Positions 42,901 to 50,795 of a DNA stretch of 64,000 nucleotides are shown piece after piece; the stretch's first letter is position 1; each line of letters starts with the position of its first letter. Below the pieces are notes generated by a model. It searched no databases, was not told where the DNA came from, and saw only the letters and a list, made by a program, of their open reading frames with translations. Both the position numbers and the translations under genes were made by a program. The DNA is taken from the NCBI GenBank assembly GCA_963771705.1, contig CAVYUP010000010.1:62001-126000 (forward strand), written 5' to 3'. This stretch comes from DATFVA01 sp963771705. Its GTDB lineage: Bacteria > Bacteroidota > Ignavibacteria > Ignavibacteriales > Ignavibacteriaceae.

Positions 42901-44871
42901 TCATTTCAATAGAAGCATTTTGTTAACCTTAACAAAACCTTTTGCCTCCATTCTGCACAGGTAAATTCCTGAGGCAAGATTTGAACCGTCAAATTTCAGA
43001 GTGTAAGTTCCTGCGTTCTGATAACCATCCACAAGAACTTCAACCTGCCTGCCGAGAGCATCATACACAGTTACCTTCACGTTAGAAGCTTCAGGCAATT
43101 TGTATTCAATTGCAGTGGAAGGATTAAACGGGTTCGGGTAGTTCTGCGACAGATCAAAATCGTGCGGAAGGGAATTATCATCATTACCTGTTGCTACAAA
43201 ACCGCCGAGAGCTTCAATTGAGGCTTTCAGTATACCATAAACAAAAGCCGGGTTATGGATACCGTAGCTTCTGTCTTCCAATACCATCAGATAATCATAA
43301 GCAGCCTGCGCCTGGGCAAGAGTAACCGAAGAATCTTTTATGGTTACATTACCGTTTGCATCTTGTGGAAGCATTGTTTTCAACTGGTTAAGTAATCCCT
43401 GAACTTCAATCTGCAGACCGTTTGCCGTACCGTCACCGTCAAGATCAGCATTTCCGTTCACATAGTATTTTTTATCGGAAAAACTGTTTCCGATATTTCC
43501 ATGACAGGGTGAGCACGCCTGTACATTGTCCACACTGTCGTGCGACATACTGAAAGTATGTGAACCTACTAGTATTATATCTCCGTATGGATCAAGCGTC
43601 CCGGGATACATATGACAGGTTACACAGGCATCACCGGTAGCGGCAAGGTGAGGTGAAGAGGGAATATTCTGTCCAAATGTTACAGCATTCTTTGCCGATA
43701 GAATATCCGCCTGCGGTCCATGATGTGGTCCGTAATGAGTACTTAAGTTATTAAGGTAGTCGTTAGTATACTCAACCGCGTCCTCTCTGGCTTTATGACA
43801 GTTCATACAAATTGTTCCGTTGCCTCCGCCTTCTACCGTCTCACCGTTGGAAAGAGTAACATCCATCGTTCTCAGTTGATGAGGGTTCTCAACACTATGA
43901 GGGTCATGGCAGACCGCACAGGTTATCGGTACGACTTTGGAAAGATCCTGCGCAATAGGCTGCTTACCGGATTCAATATATTCAACGAAACCGGCACCGT
44001 TGTGACACTGTGCGCAGGACGCGCGCGTCATACCATGTGCAAATGTTGCGTGCGCCGAAGTTCTCCACTGCGAAGGAAAAACATGATGTCCTCCGTCGTG
44101 GCACCATGCGCAATTCTCAGTTGCAAGTGTTACAGACATTACATTAGCCGCGCCGTAGTGCTGACTTCCCGGTCCATGACAGCTTTCACACTGAACCCTC
44201 CCCCGCTGCATTGCCAGCGGATACTGGGCCGCCATCTGATCATAAACACCGGGGTAAAGGCTGTCAGGAAAAACAAAAGGAAAATCGTCAAAGCCATTAT
44301 TATCTGCATTTTCATCGTACCCTGTAGTATGGCATTTAATACAGCTGGGACCGTAATGGTTGCTGAGCGTCCCATTAAGGCCTTCTTCAAATATCATATA
44401 ATGGCCTGTCTGCTTCCACTCATCCACTTTCTCACCGTGACAGGTTCCGCATGGTATCTGACCTCCAGTATATCCCAGGTAGAGACCGGCGGTAATAGTA
44501 AGGGTATCAGAAACCAGAGCTCCGTCAGAAAAATTTATCTTATATTTTCCCGATGAATCCGGAATGAAGATGATAACCTGGTTTGAATCGGTAAGGTTTG
44601 TTGATGTACCGAAGAAAGGATTTGAACCTGCGGGTTTTTGAATTACATTCCAAGAAGGACTTGTTAAATGAGCTCCGTCCAGGCTGGCTTCGAGGTACAT
44701 CTGCGTGTTAATGCCGACGTTAGTGAGTCCGTTGTAGGGAATATTGAAAATATCTGTAGAATCGTAAGCTACCTGTATAGGCGAATGTCCGTAAGTATCA
44801 ATATGAGCAGTCTGCGGGTAAACAATAACAGAAAGAAGGGAAAGCAAAAAGAGTAACAAATTTATTTTCAT
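42901..44871 (-). CDS. Nine-heme c-type cytochrome with T9SS sorting domain (copy 1)
   Basis: 656 residues: signal peptide, an N-terminal Ig-like domain (about 20-130), then nine CxxCH motifs (CGTCH, CIKCH, CESCH, CAWCH, CAQCH, CAVCH, CMNCH, CVTCH, CSPCH) and a T9SS sorting domain with NYPNPFNPSTAIEYKLP. The blocks EWKQTGHYMIFEEG and CIKCHTTGYDE resemble the cytochrome c554 family. The sorting domain predicts export to the cell surface, so electron transfer to extracellular acceptors or donors is plausible. Its paralog lies 225 bp upstream. Enzymatic activity such as tetrathionate or hydroxylamine chemistry cannot be excluded. GGAG precedes the ATG. Confidence 0.9.
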   Translation of the reverse strand: MKINLLLFLLSLLSVIVYPQTAHIDTYGHSPIQVAYDSTDIFNIPYNGLTNVGINTQMYLEASLDGAHLTSPSWNVIQKPAGSNPFFGTSTNLTDSNQVIIFIPDSSGKYKINFSDGALVSDTLTITAGLYLGYTGGQIPCGTCHGEKVDEWKQTGHYMIFEEGLNGTLSNHYGPSCIKCHTTGYDENADNNGFDDFPFVFPDSLYPGVYDQMAAQYPLAMQRGRVQCESCHGPGSQHYGAANVMSVTLATENCAWCHDGGHHVFPSQWRTSAHATFAHGMTRASCAQCHNGAGFVEYIESGKQPIAQDLSKVVPITCAVCHDPHSVENPHQLRTMDVTLSNGETVEGGGNGTICMNCHKAREDAVEYTNDYLNNLSTHYGPHHGPQADILSAKNAVTFGQNIPSSPHLAATGDACVTCHMYPGTLDPYGDIILVGSHTFSMSHDSVDNVQACSPCHGNIGNSFSDKKYYVNGNADLDGDGTANGLQIEVQGLLNQLKTMLPQDANGNVTIKDSSVTLAQAQAAYDYLMVLEDRSYGIHNPAFVYGILKASIEALGGFVATGNDDNSLPHDFDLSQNYPNPFNPSTAIEYKLPEASNVKVTVYDALGRQVEVLVDGYQNAGTYTLKFDGSNLASGIYLCRMEAKGFVKVNKMLLLK

Positions 44872-45040
44872 CGCTCAACTCCATAAAAAAACTTCTATCA
44901 GAAATCAGGCATTGATCTCCGTTTTATTAAGTATTGATATAAGTAATGCGGATAATGAACATAATTTTGCAGCTAATGTCTCTAAATTTTGAGGAATATT
45001 GTGTGATTAATATTACTGGCGAAAGAGAAAGGGTAAAAAA

Positions 45041-45064
45041 AAGGCTGCTCAATTGAGCAGCCTT
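45041..45064 (-). terminator. Terminator of the copy 2 cytochrome gene
   Basis: AAGGCTGCTC, AATT, GAGCAGCCTT: perfect 10-bp stem followed by eight T on the minus strand. It separates the two cytochrome genes transcriptionally. Confidence 0.9.
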
Positions 45065-45096
45065 CTTATGCTTAGTTCAGAGGTATTCAAAAAATA

Positions 45097-47088
45097 TTAC
45101 TTAAGCAAAAGCATTTTGTTTACTTTAACATACTTACCGGCTTCCATTCTGCAGAAGTAGATTCCTGATGCAAGGTTAGAAGCGTTGAAGTTTGTAGTAT
45201 AAGTACCGGCACCCTGATATTCGTTAACCAGAGTTGTAATCTGTTTTCCAAGAGCGTCGTAAATAACGACCTTTACATTTGAACCTTCCGGTAACTGATA
45301 CTGAATAGTAGTAGTCGGGTTGAACGGATTCGGGTAGTTCTGTGATAATTCGAAATCCTGAGGCATATTATCCTTAGCGTAATCAACAGCTACTGTTCCG
45401 CCTAAAGCTTCGATAGAAGCTTTAAGAATTCCGAATACGAATCTCGGATTGTGAACGCCCATACTACCGTCATCTTCTACCATAAAGTAGTTATAAGCAC
45501 CTTGAGCTTCTGCTAATGTTACTGATGAATCTGTAATAGCAACATTACCATCCGCATCCTGAGGCAGAAGTGCTTTAAGCTGTTCAAGCAGACCTTCTAT
45601 TTCTATCTGGAGACCATTAGCAGTTCCGTCGCCGTCAAGATCAGCAGTGCCATTTATATAGCAGAGCTTATCAGAGAAATTAGGACCGAAATCACCGTGA
45701 CAGTCTGTGCATGCAGCAACGTTATCTACGCCGTCATGAGACATACTGAATGAGTGTGAACCTACAAGGATTACATTTCCATCAGGATCTGTAGTTGCAG
45801 GATACATATGGCATCTTACGCATGCATCTGTTGTAGCAGCTAAGTGCGGTGAACTTTCAATATTCAATCCAAATGTAACAGCATTCTTTCCTGAAAGAAC
45901 ATCAGCCTGAGGACCATGGTGAGGACCATAGTGTGTGCTCAGGTTTTTCAGATAATTGTTTGTGTATTCAACAGCATTCTGACGGGCCTGGTGGCAGTTC
46001 ATACAAATAGCGCCATTGCCGGCACCATTGATAATTTCGCCTGTCTTCAGCTTAGCTTCCATTGTTCTCAGCTGATGAGGATTCTCAACACTGTGAGGAT
46101 CATGGCAAACAGCACAGGTAATTTTAGTTACTTCAGCATAATCGCTTGTAGGAGGTGTTTTTCCTGCTTTGATATAGTCAACAAATCCTGCACCATCATG
46201 ACACTGTGCACAGGAAGCTCTGGTTTCGCCGCCTGATTTAGCAAATAAAGCGTGATCAGAAGCTCTCCATTGAGCAGGGTATACGTGATGACCGCCGTCA
46301 TGGCACCATGCGCAGTTTTCAACTGCAAGGGTAACAGACATAACATTAGCAGCCCCTACGTGCATGCTTCCTGGTCCGTGGCAGCTTTCGCACTGAATAC
46401 GTGCGCGGAGCATAGCATCAGGATACTGAGCAACCATATTATCGTATTGTCCCGGGTATAATGTATCAGGGAATACAAATCCGAAATCATCGAAACCATT
46501 GTTATCAGCGTTTTCGTCGTATCCGGTGGTATGGCAGCCAATACAGGTGGGACCGTAATGGTTGCTTAATGTACCATTCAGACCTTCTTCAAAGATCTTA
46601 TAGTGACCAGTCTGTTCCCATTCAGCTGTTTTTTCAGCGTGGCAGTCCTGGCATGCATGATTTGGTAAAACAGGATATGAATACTGGTAGCCGAGGTATA
46701 AACCGACTTTAAGTACGATCGGATCAGATGATACAGAACCATCTGAATACACGATTTTATAAGTACCTGATTTATCAGGTGTAAATATAATGACCTGTTC
46801 CTGATCGGTTAAGTTAACACTTTCCCCGAAAGTAGGATTAGAATCACTGGGTTTCTCAACCACAGTCCAGGTTGGACTGGTTATCGTAGCATCTGTTAAT
46901 ATTGCTTCCAGATACATTTGAGTATTTTCGCCGACATTGGTCAAACCATTGTAGGCTCTGTCAAATATATCTGTAGTATCAGCATCAACCTGACGCGGTG
47001 ATAAACCATAAGTCACAACTTTGGCAGACTGTGAATAGAGTAATACTGTGCTGAAAGCTATCATAAACAGTATCAACGTCTTTTTCAT
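45097..47088 (-). CDS. Nine-heme c-type cytochrome with T9SS sorting domain (copy 2)
   Basis: 663 residues from the ATG at 47088, seven bases after GGGAG; a GTG one codon earlier is less well placed. Same plan as copy 1: Ig-like N-terminal domain, nine CxxCH motifs (CQDCH, CIGCH, CESCH, CAWCH, CAQCH, CAVCH, CMNCH, CVRCH, CTDCH) and an NYPNPFNPTTTIQYQLP sorting domain. Long blocks such as SNHYGPTCIGCHTTGYDENA and YGPHHGPQADVLSGKNAVTF are shared with copy 1, so the two arose by tandem duplication. The receiver-like gene lies 18 bp upstream and is probably transcribed first. Expected location: cell surface. Confidence 0.9.
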   Translation of the reverse strand: MKKTLILFMIAFSTVLLYSQSAKVVTYGLSPRQVDADTTDIFDRAYNGLTNVGENTQMYLEAILTDATITSPTWTVVEKPSDSNPTFGESVNLTDQEQVIIFTPDKSGTYKIVYSDGSVSSDPIVLKVGLYLGYQYSYPVLPNHACQDCHAEKTAEWEQTGHYKIFEEGLNGTLSNHYGPTCIGCHTTGYDENADNNGFDDFGFVFPDTLYPGQYDNMVAQYPDAMLRARIQCESCHGPGSMHVGAANVMSVTLAVENCAWCHDGGHHVYPAQWRASDHALFAKSGGETRASCAQCHDGAGFVDYIKAGKTPPTSDYAEVTKITCAVCHDPHSVENPHQLRTMEAKLKTGEIINGAGNGAICMNCHQARQNAVEYTNNYLKNLSTHYGPHHGPQADVLSGKNAVTFGLNIESSPHLAATTDACVRCHMYPATTDPDGNVILVGSHSFSMSHDGVDNVAACTDCHGDFGPNFSDKLCYINGTADLDGDGTANGLQIEIEGLLEQLKALLPQDADGNVAITDSSVTLAEAQGAYNYFMVEDDGSMGVHNPRFVFGILKASIEALGGTVAVDYAKDNMPQDFELSQNYPNPFNPTTTIQYQLPEGSNVKVVIYDALGKQITTLVNEYQGAGTYTTNFNASNLASGIYFCRMEAGKYVKVNKMLLLK

Positions 47089-47106
47089 CACTTTTCTCCC
47101 ATTAGT

Positions 47107-47493
47107 TTAATATTGAGTTAAGGTTGTTTTTAGTTTAGTAATCGATCGAATCGAATCTTCTAATTCATTTTCACTTAAAGGCTTCAAGCCGTAAAAGTGG
47201 ATTCCAACCTGGCTGACCTTCTTCCCCAGTTCGATTCCGGGATCGGAGGTTATAAATACAATAGCCAGATCGGGATTTAATTTCTTTACGTTTTTAAGCA
47301 GATGAGCAGTACCGGGTTTGAGGAAATCATCGTCTACAATCAGCACCGAAGGATGATTGGTATGAATGAATGAAACAACATCAAGCAGGTCGTTGCTTTT
47401 GTTATAAACGAGAAGTTGATTTTTTTCCTTGACTTCGGGTTTGTCAATCAACTCTATTAAGTTTGTATCACTGCTTATTGTAACAATTTTCAT
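47107..47493 (-). CDS. Stand-alone receiver-like protein, acidic pocket incomplete
   Basis: 128 residues with the alpha/beta receiver fold: strands VLIVDDDFL (possible phosphoacceptor Asp), AIVFITSDPG and the FYGLKPLSE lysine. The usual acidic pair after the first strand is missing (MKIVTISSDTN), so phosphorylation is doubtful and it may be a pseudo-receiver. It is encoded just before the copy 2 cytochrome and divergent from the sensor kinase. A role linking the kinase to the cytochromes is inference. Confidence 0.72.
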   Translation of the reverse strand: MKIVTISSDTNLIELIDKPEVKEKNQLLVYNKSNDLLDVVSFIHTNHPSVLIVDDDFLKPGTAHLLKNVKKLNPDLAIVFITSDPGIELGKKVSQVGIHFYGLKPLSENELEDSIRSITKLKTTLTQY

Positions 47494-47848
47494 CAGTGCC
47501 GCAATATCAATGTGTATGCCATTTATACAGCTGATGAAAGCTCGTACAATATCCCTTAGATTACAGGAAATTCGCTGTTTTTACTCAAATTTTAAGTAAA
47601 GCTATTTATTCAATATGCGAAAGTCTTCTCTTTACTGAGAAAGAAATATCCCAGTGTGACATCTTTGTCCCTATAAAATCGAATAAAAATGCAATATTAT
47701 ATTTTGGCACAGTTTATCATTCATAAGTTGACCGGGAAGTGATGTTTAATTATTCAATAAATTACTGGACCAAAATTGTATAATAATTCCCTATTTCCCG
47801 TTTCTAAGCTGTGTTTTGAAGACCCCTGAACGGGGATAAAAAAATCAG
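47494..47848. other. 355-bp divergent intergenic region
   Basis: No gene seen. It must hold the promoters of the receiver-cytochrome unit (minus) and of the kinase-regulator unit (plus). A TTGGCAC at 47704 recalls the -24 part of a sigma-54 promoter but lacks a proper -12 TTGC. CCCC-TGAAC-GGGG lies at 47823-47835, just before the kinase start. Confidence 0.55.
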
Positions 47849-49303
47849 ATGAAATCTATAAAAACCAAGTTTATTTTCTTCGCGCTTATCTTAATTATTC
47901 TGAGTGTTGTAATTCCCGGATACTTCCTGATCTCACAGTTCCGTGAAAATTTCAACCAGCGTTCGGTAATGATGCTTGAGGCTACCCTCGACCTTATGAA
48001 CTACACACTGGATAACGCAATGCTGCAGGGGAACCAGAAAAATATTCAGACTATGGTGGATGATCTGGGTAAACGTAAAGGAATAGACCATATCAGGATA
48101 ATAAGTCCCGACGGTACCATCAAGTTTGCGTCATCCAGGGAAGATGTAGGGAGAGGGATGCAGTTAATACATCCGGACCTCAATCCCGATTCGCTTTCAT
48201 CCGGAAGGATCACTCTGCTTAATAACAATGAATATCATGCGTTTTCCCCGATTTTGAATAAGCCGGAATGCAGCGGTTGTCATTCAGAAAAGATCATCGG
48301 CTACCTTGATGTTGGAGCAAATCTTACACCGGCAGAGACAAAGTTTTATACAGGAACCAGACATATGGTTTTTCTGGGTATAGCTGTTCTTCTGATAATT
48401 ACGGCAGGATTTTATTTTATTTTTCAATCATTCATAAACAGACCTCTGCAGAAACTGATCCAGGCTATGAGAGAAGTTAAGGGCGGGAACCTGTCGGCTC
48501 AGCTTGCAGTAGAGAGAGATGATGAGTTCGGGACTGTAAACCGGAACTTTAACCTGATGGTTAACAGGCTGCATGATTCACAGGAAGAGATAAGCAAGCT
48601 TCATTTTGAGCAGCTTCAGCATGCCGACAGATTAATAACCCTTGGAGAACTTACTTCAGAAACCGCCCACGAGATAAATAATCATACCGCAATAATTATG
48701 TCGCGTGCCGATTACCTTTCATTAGAGGCAGAACAGAGCAAAAAGATTGAAGATTACGCCGGTGATATAAATGTTATCCTGAGCCAGACGGAAAAAATAT
48801 CGGAAATCACCCGTAATGTATTGAAACATAGTAAAAAGACTGAAAAAAAATTCGGTGAGGTTGATCTTTCTGAAGTTGTTGAAAGCACCCTCGCTACCCT
48901 GCAGCCTATTTTGAAGAAAAGAAACGTCGAATTATCAAAATCCGTAATGGTTGAAAAAGCTGTAATTACAGGTGACGCGCTTCAGCTTGAGCAGGCACTA
49001 ACAAACCTTGTTATAAATTCTCTCGATGCGATGGACGGCAGCGGGAGACTTATTATTTCTCTGACTTCCGAAAATTCATCATACGTGCTTTCAGTTGAAG
49101 ATAACGGTGCCGGCATTGATGAGTCAATTGAAGACCAGATTTTCTCTCCTTTCTTTACAACTAAAACGGGAGAGAAAGGCTCGGGGCTCGGGCTATATAT
49201 CGTTAAAAATATCTGTAAGAATCATAACGCCGATATAACTATGGCCGCCGCTCAGGAAAAAGGAACTTTATTCAGAATTACGTTTAATGGAAAGAGTCAT
49301 TAA
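47849..49303 (+). CDS. Sensor histidine kinase with periplasmic heme-c motif
   Basis: 484 residues. Membrane helix 1 at about 8-30, a periplasmic sensor of about 140 residues, helix 2 at about 172-194, HAMP, then HisKA with H274 in ETAHEINNHTAIIM and a HATPase domain (NLVINSLDAMDGSG, DNGAGID, GSGLGLYIVKNI). The periplasmic domain contains CSGCH at 141-145, a c-type heme-binding motif, so it may sense redox state or a heme ligand such as NO. It is followed by an NtrC-type regulator in the same operon and is divergent from a multiheme cytochrome unit, which it may control. Confidence 0.9.
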   Translation: MKSIKTKFIFFALILIILSVVIPGYFLISQFRENFNQRSVMMLEATLDLMNYTLDNAMLQGNQKNIQTMVDDLGKRKGIDHIRIISPDGTIKFASSREDVGRGMQLIHPDLNPDSLSSGRITLLNNNEYHAFSPILNKPECSGCHSEKIIGYLDVGANLTPAETKFYTGTRHMVFLGIAVLLIITAGFYFIFQSFINRPLQKLIQAMREVKGGNLSAQLAVERDDEFGTVNRNFNLMVNRLHDSQEEISKLHFEQLQHADRLITLGELTSETAHEINNHTAIIMSRADYLSLEAEQSKKIEDYAGDINVILSQTEKISEITRNVLKHSKKTEKKFGEVDLSEVVESTLATLQPILKKRNVELSKSVMVEKAVITGDALQLEQALTNLVINSLDAMDGSGRLIISLTSENSSYVLSVEDNGAGIDESIEDQIFSPFFTTKTGEKGSGLGLYIVKNICKNHNADITMAAAQEKGTLFRITFNGKSH

Positions 49304-49304
49304 A

Positions 49305-50675
49305 ATGAAAAAGATATTAATTATAGATGATGAACAGGAAATGCTTAACAGCCTTAACAAGCTGCTGTCAAGAAACCCCGAATACGATATCACGCTTATT
49401 GATGATTACCATACAGCAGTTGATACGGTATCGAAAGAAAATTTCAACCTGGTGATTTCTGATCTTAAAATGAAGGAACATTCAGGACTGGATATCCTGA
49501 AAACCGCCCTCGGAAAATTTCCTGATTCAAAGATAATAATGATTTCAGGCTACGGAACCATCGAAACAAGTGTGGAGGCCATGAGACACGGCGCCTTCGA
49601 TTTCCTTGAAAAACCGTTTACTTCAAGGAAGTTGTTTGATTCGGTTGAGAGGGCTTTGATCAATGGACAGGATGAGGATACAAAGGACCCCGACTTAGAA
49701 TTACCTGGACTCCTGTATAAGAGCAGCAAGATGCAGGCGGTAATAACTTATGTAAAGAAAATCGCTCCCGGGAATATGAACGTGCTTATAACGGGCGAAA
49801 GTGGAACAGGGAAAGAACTTATTGCAAGGGCAATTCATACACTGAGCAGAAGGAATAAGAATCCCTTCGTGCCGGTAAACTGCGGTGCTCTTCCCGAGCA
49901 TCTATTTGAGAGTGAATTATTCGGACATGAAAGAGGAGCGTTCACAGGGGCGGTTAAGACCAAACCGGGTCTTCTTGAGTTTGCCAACCAGGGGACGTTT
50001 TTCTTCGATGAGATCGGCGATATGAGTCTGTCGCTCCAGATCAAGCTCCTGAGAATGCTGGAGGAAAGGAAGATCAGGAGGATAGGAGCGAGCAATGAGA
50101 TCGATATAGACGTTCGTATAATCGCGGCTACAAACAAAAACCTTGAGAAAGAAGTTGCTGAGAAGAGATTTAGAGAAGATTTGTATTACAGACTGAATAC
50201 AATCAGGATAGATGTTCCTCCTCTAAGGGAGAGGAAGGATGACGTTATGATACTTGCCAGACATTTCCTGGCTGATCTCTGTTCCAGGGAAGATAAGTTG
50301 GTACCTGTTTTTTCCAAAGAAGCGGAAACCGCTCTTAAAAATTATTCCTGGCCTGGAAATGTAAGAGAAGTACAGAACCTTATCGGCAGAGCTTATTTCC
50401 TCAGCTCTAACGGGATTGTTGAAAGGTCCGATCTTCCAATACCCTCGTCGGGGGAAGAGAGGAATGACGACAATTCTTTCCTGAATCCTCCTTATAAAGA
50501 GGCAAAAGAAAAAACCCTTGAGAAATTCGAAATTGAGTATTTAACCCACCATCTGAAAATAAATAAGGGTAATATTTCCAGGACGGCAGAGGTATGCGGA
50601 CTCGACCGGAGGTCAATTCACAGATTAATTAATAAATATAATATTATCTACCAGGAGGAGGAATCAAATAACTGA
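49305..50675 (+). CDS. NtrC-type sigma-54-dependent response regulator
   Basis: 456 residues from the ATG at 49305, 1 bp after the kinase stop; GGAAAGAG lies upstream. An ATG at 49287 inside the kinase gene is unlikely. Receiver domain with D8/D9 and phosphoacceptor D53 (LVISDLKM) and KPF lysine; AAA+ domain with Walker A GESGTGKE and the sigma-54 contact loop GAFTGA; Fis-type HTH at the end (ISRTAEVCGLDRRSIHRLI). It activates sigma-54 promoters when phosphorylated by its partner kinase. Targets may include the cytochrome genes or the peptidase downstream; no clear sigma-54 promoter was found in the window. Confidence 0.93.
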   Translation: MKKILIIDDEQEMLNSLNKLLSRNPEYDITLIDDYHTAVDTVSKENFNLVISDLKMKEHSGLDILKTALGKFPDSKIIMISGYGTIETSVEAMRHGAFDFLEKPFTSRKLFDSVERALINGQDEDTKDPDLELPGLLYKSSKMQAVITYVKKIAPGNMNVLITGESGTGKELIARAIHTLSRRNKNPFVPVNCGALPEHLFESELFGHERGAFTGAVKTKPGLLEFANQGTFFFDEIGDMSLSLQIKLLRMLEERKIRRIGASNEIDIDVRIIAATNKNLEKEVAEKRFREDLYYRLNTIRIDVPPLRERKDDVMILARHFLADLCSREDKLVPVFSKEAETALKNYSWPGNVREVQNLIGRAYFLSSNGIVERSDLPIPSSGEERNDDNSFLNPPYKEAKEKTLEKFEIEYLTHHLKINKGNISRTAEVCGLDRRSIHRLINKYNIIYQEEESNN

Positions 50676-50795
50676 TTATTTTTCTCCTTCCCGCTTCAGG
50701 ATTAGGGCTGCTGCATACTATAAGCCTATTTAGATAATATTTTTCTTATGTTTGAAGGGACATAACCTTTTCATTTAAAATCTCCGGGGAGTTAT

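Noticed and set aside
43795..44556. 253-residue open frame antisense to the copy 1 cytochrome
   Set aside because: It mirrors the heme-motif codons of the real gene and has no domain; a shadow.
47704..47720. Sigma-54 promoter beginning TTGGCAC
   Set aside because: The -12 element at the required distance reads ATCAT instead of TTGCW; only the -24 part fits.
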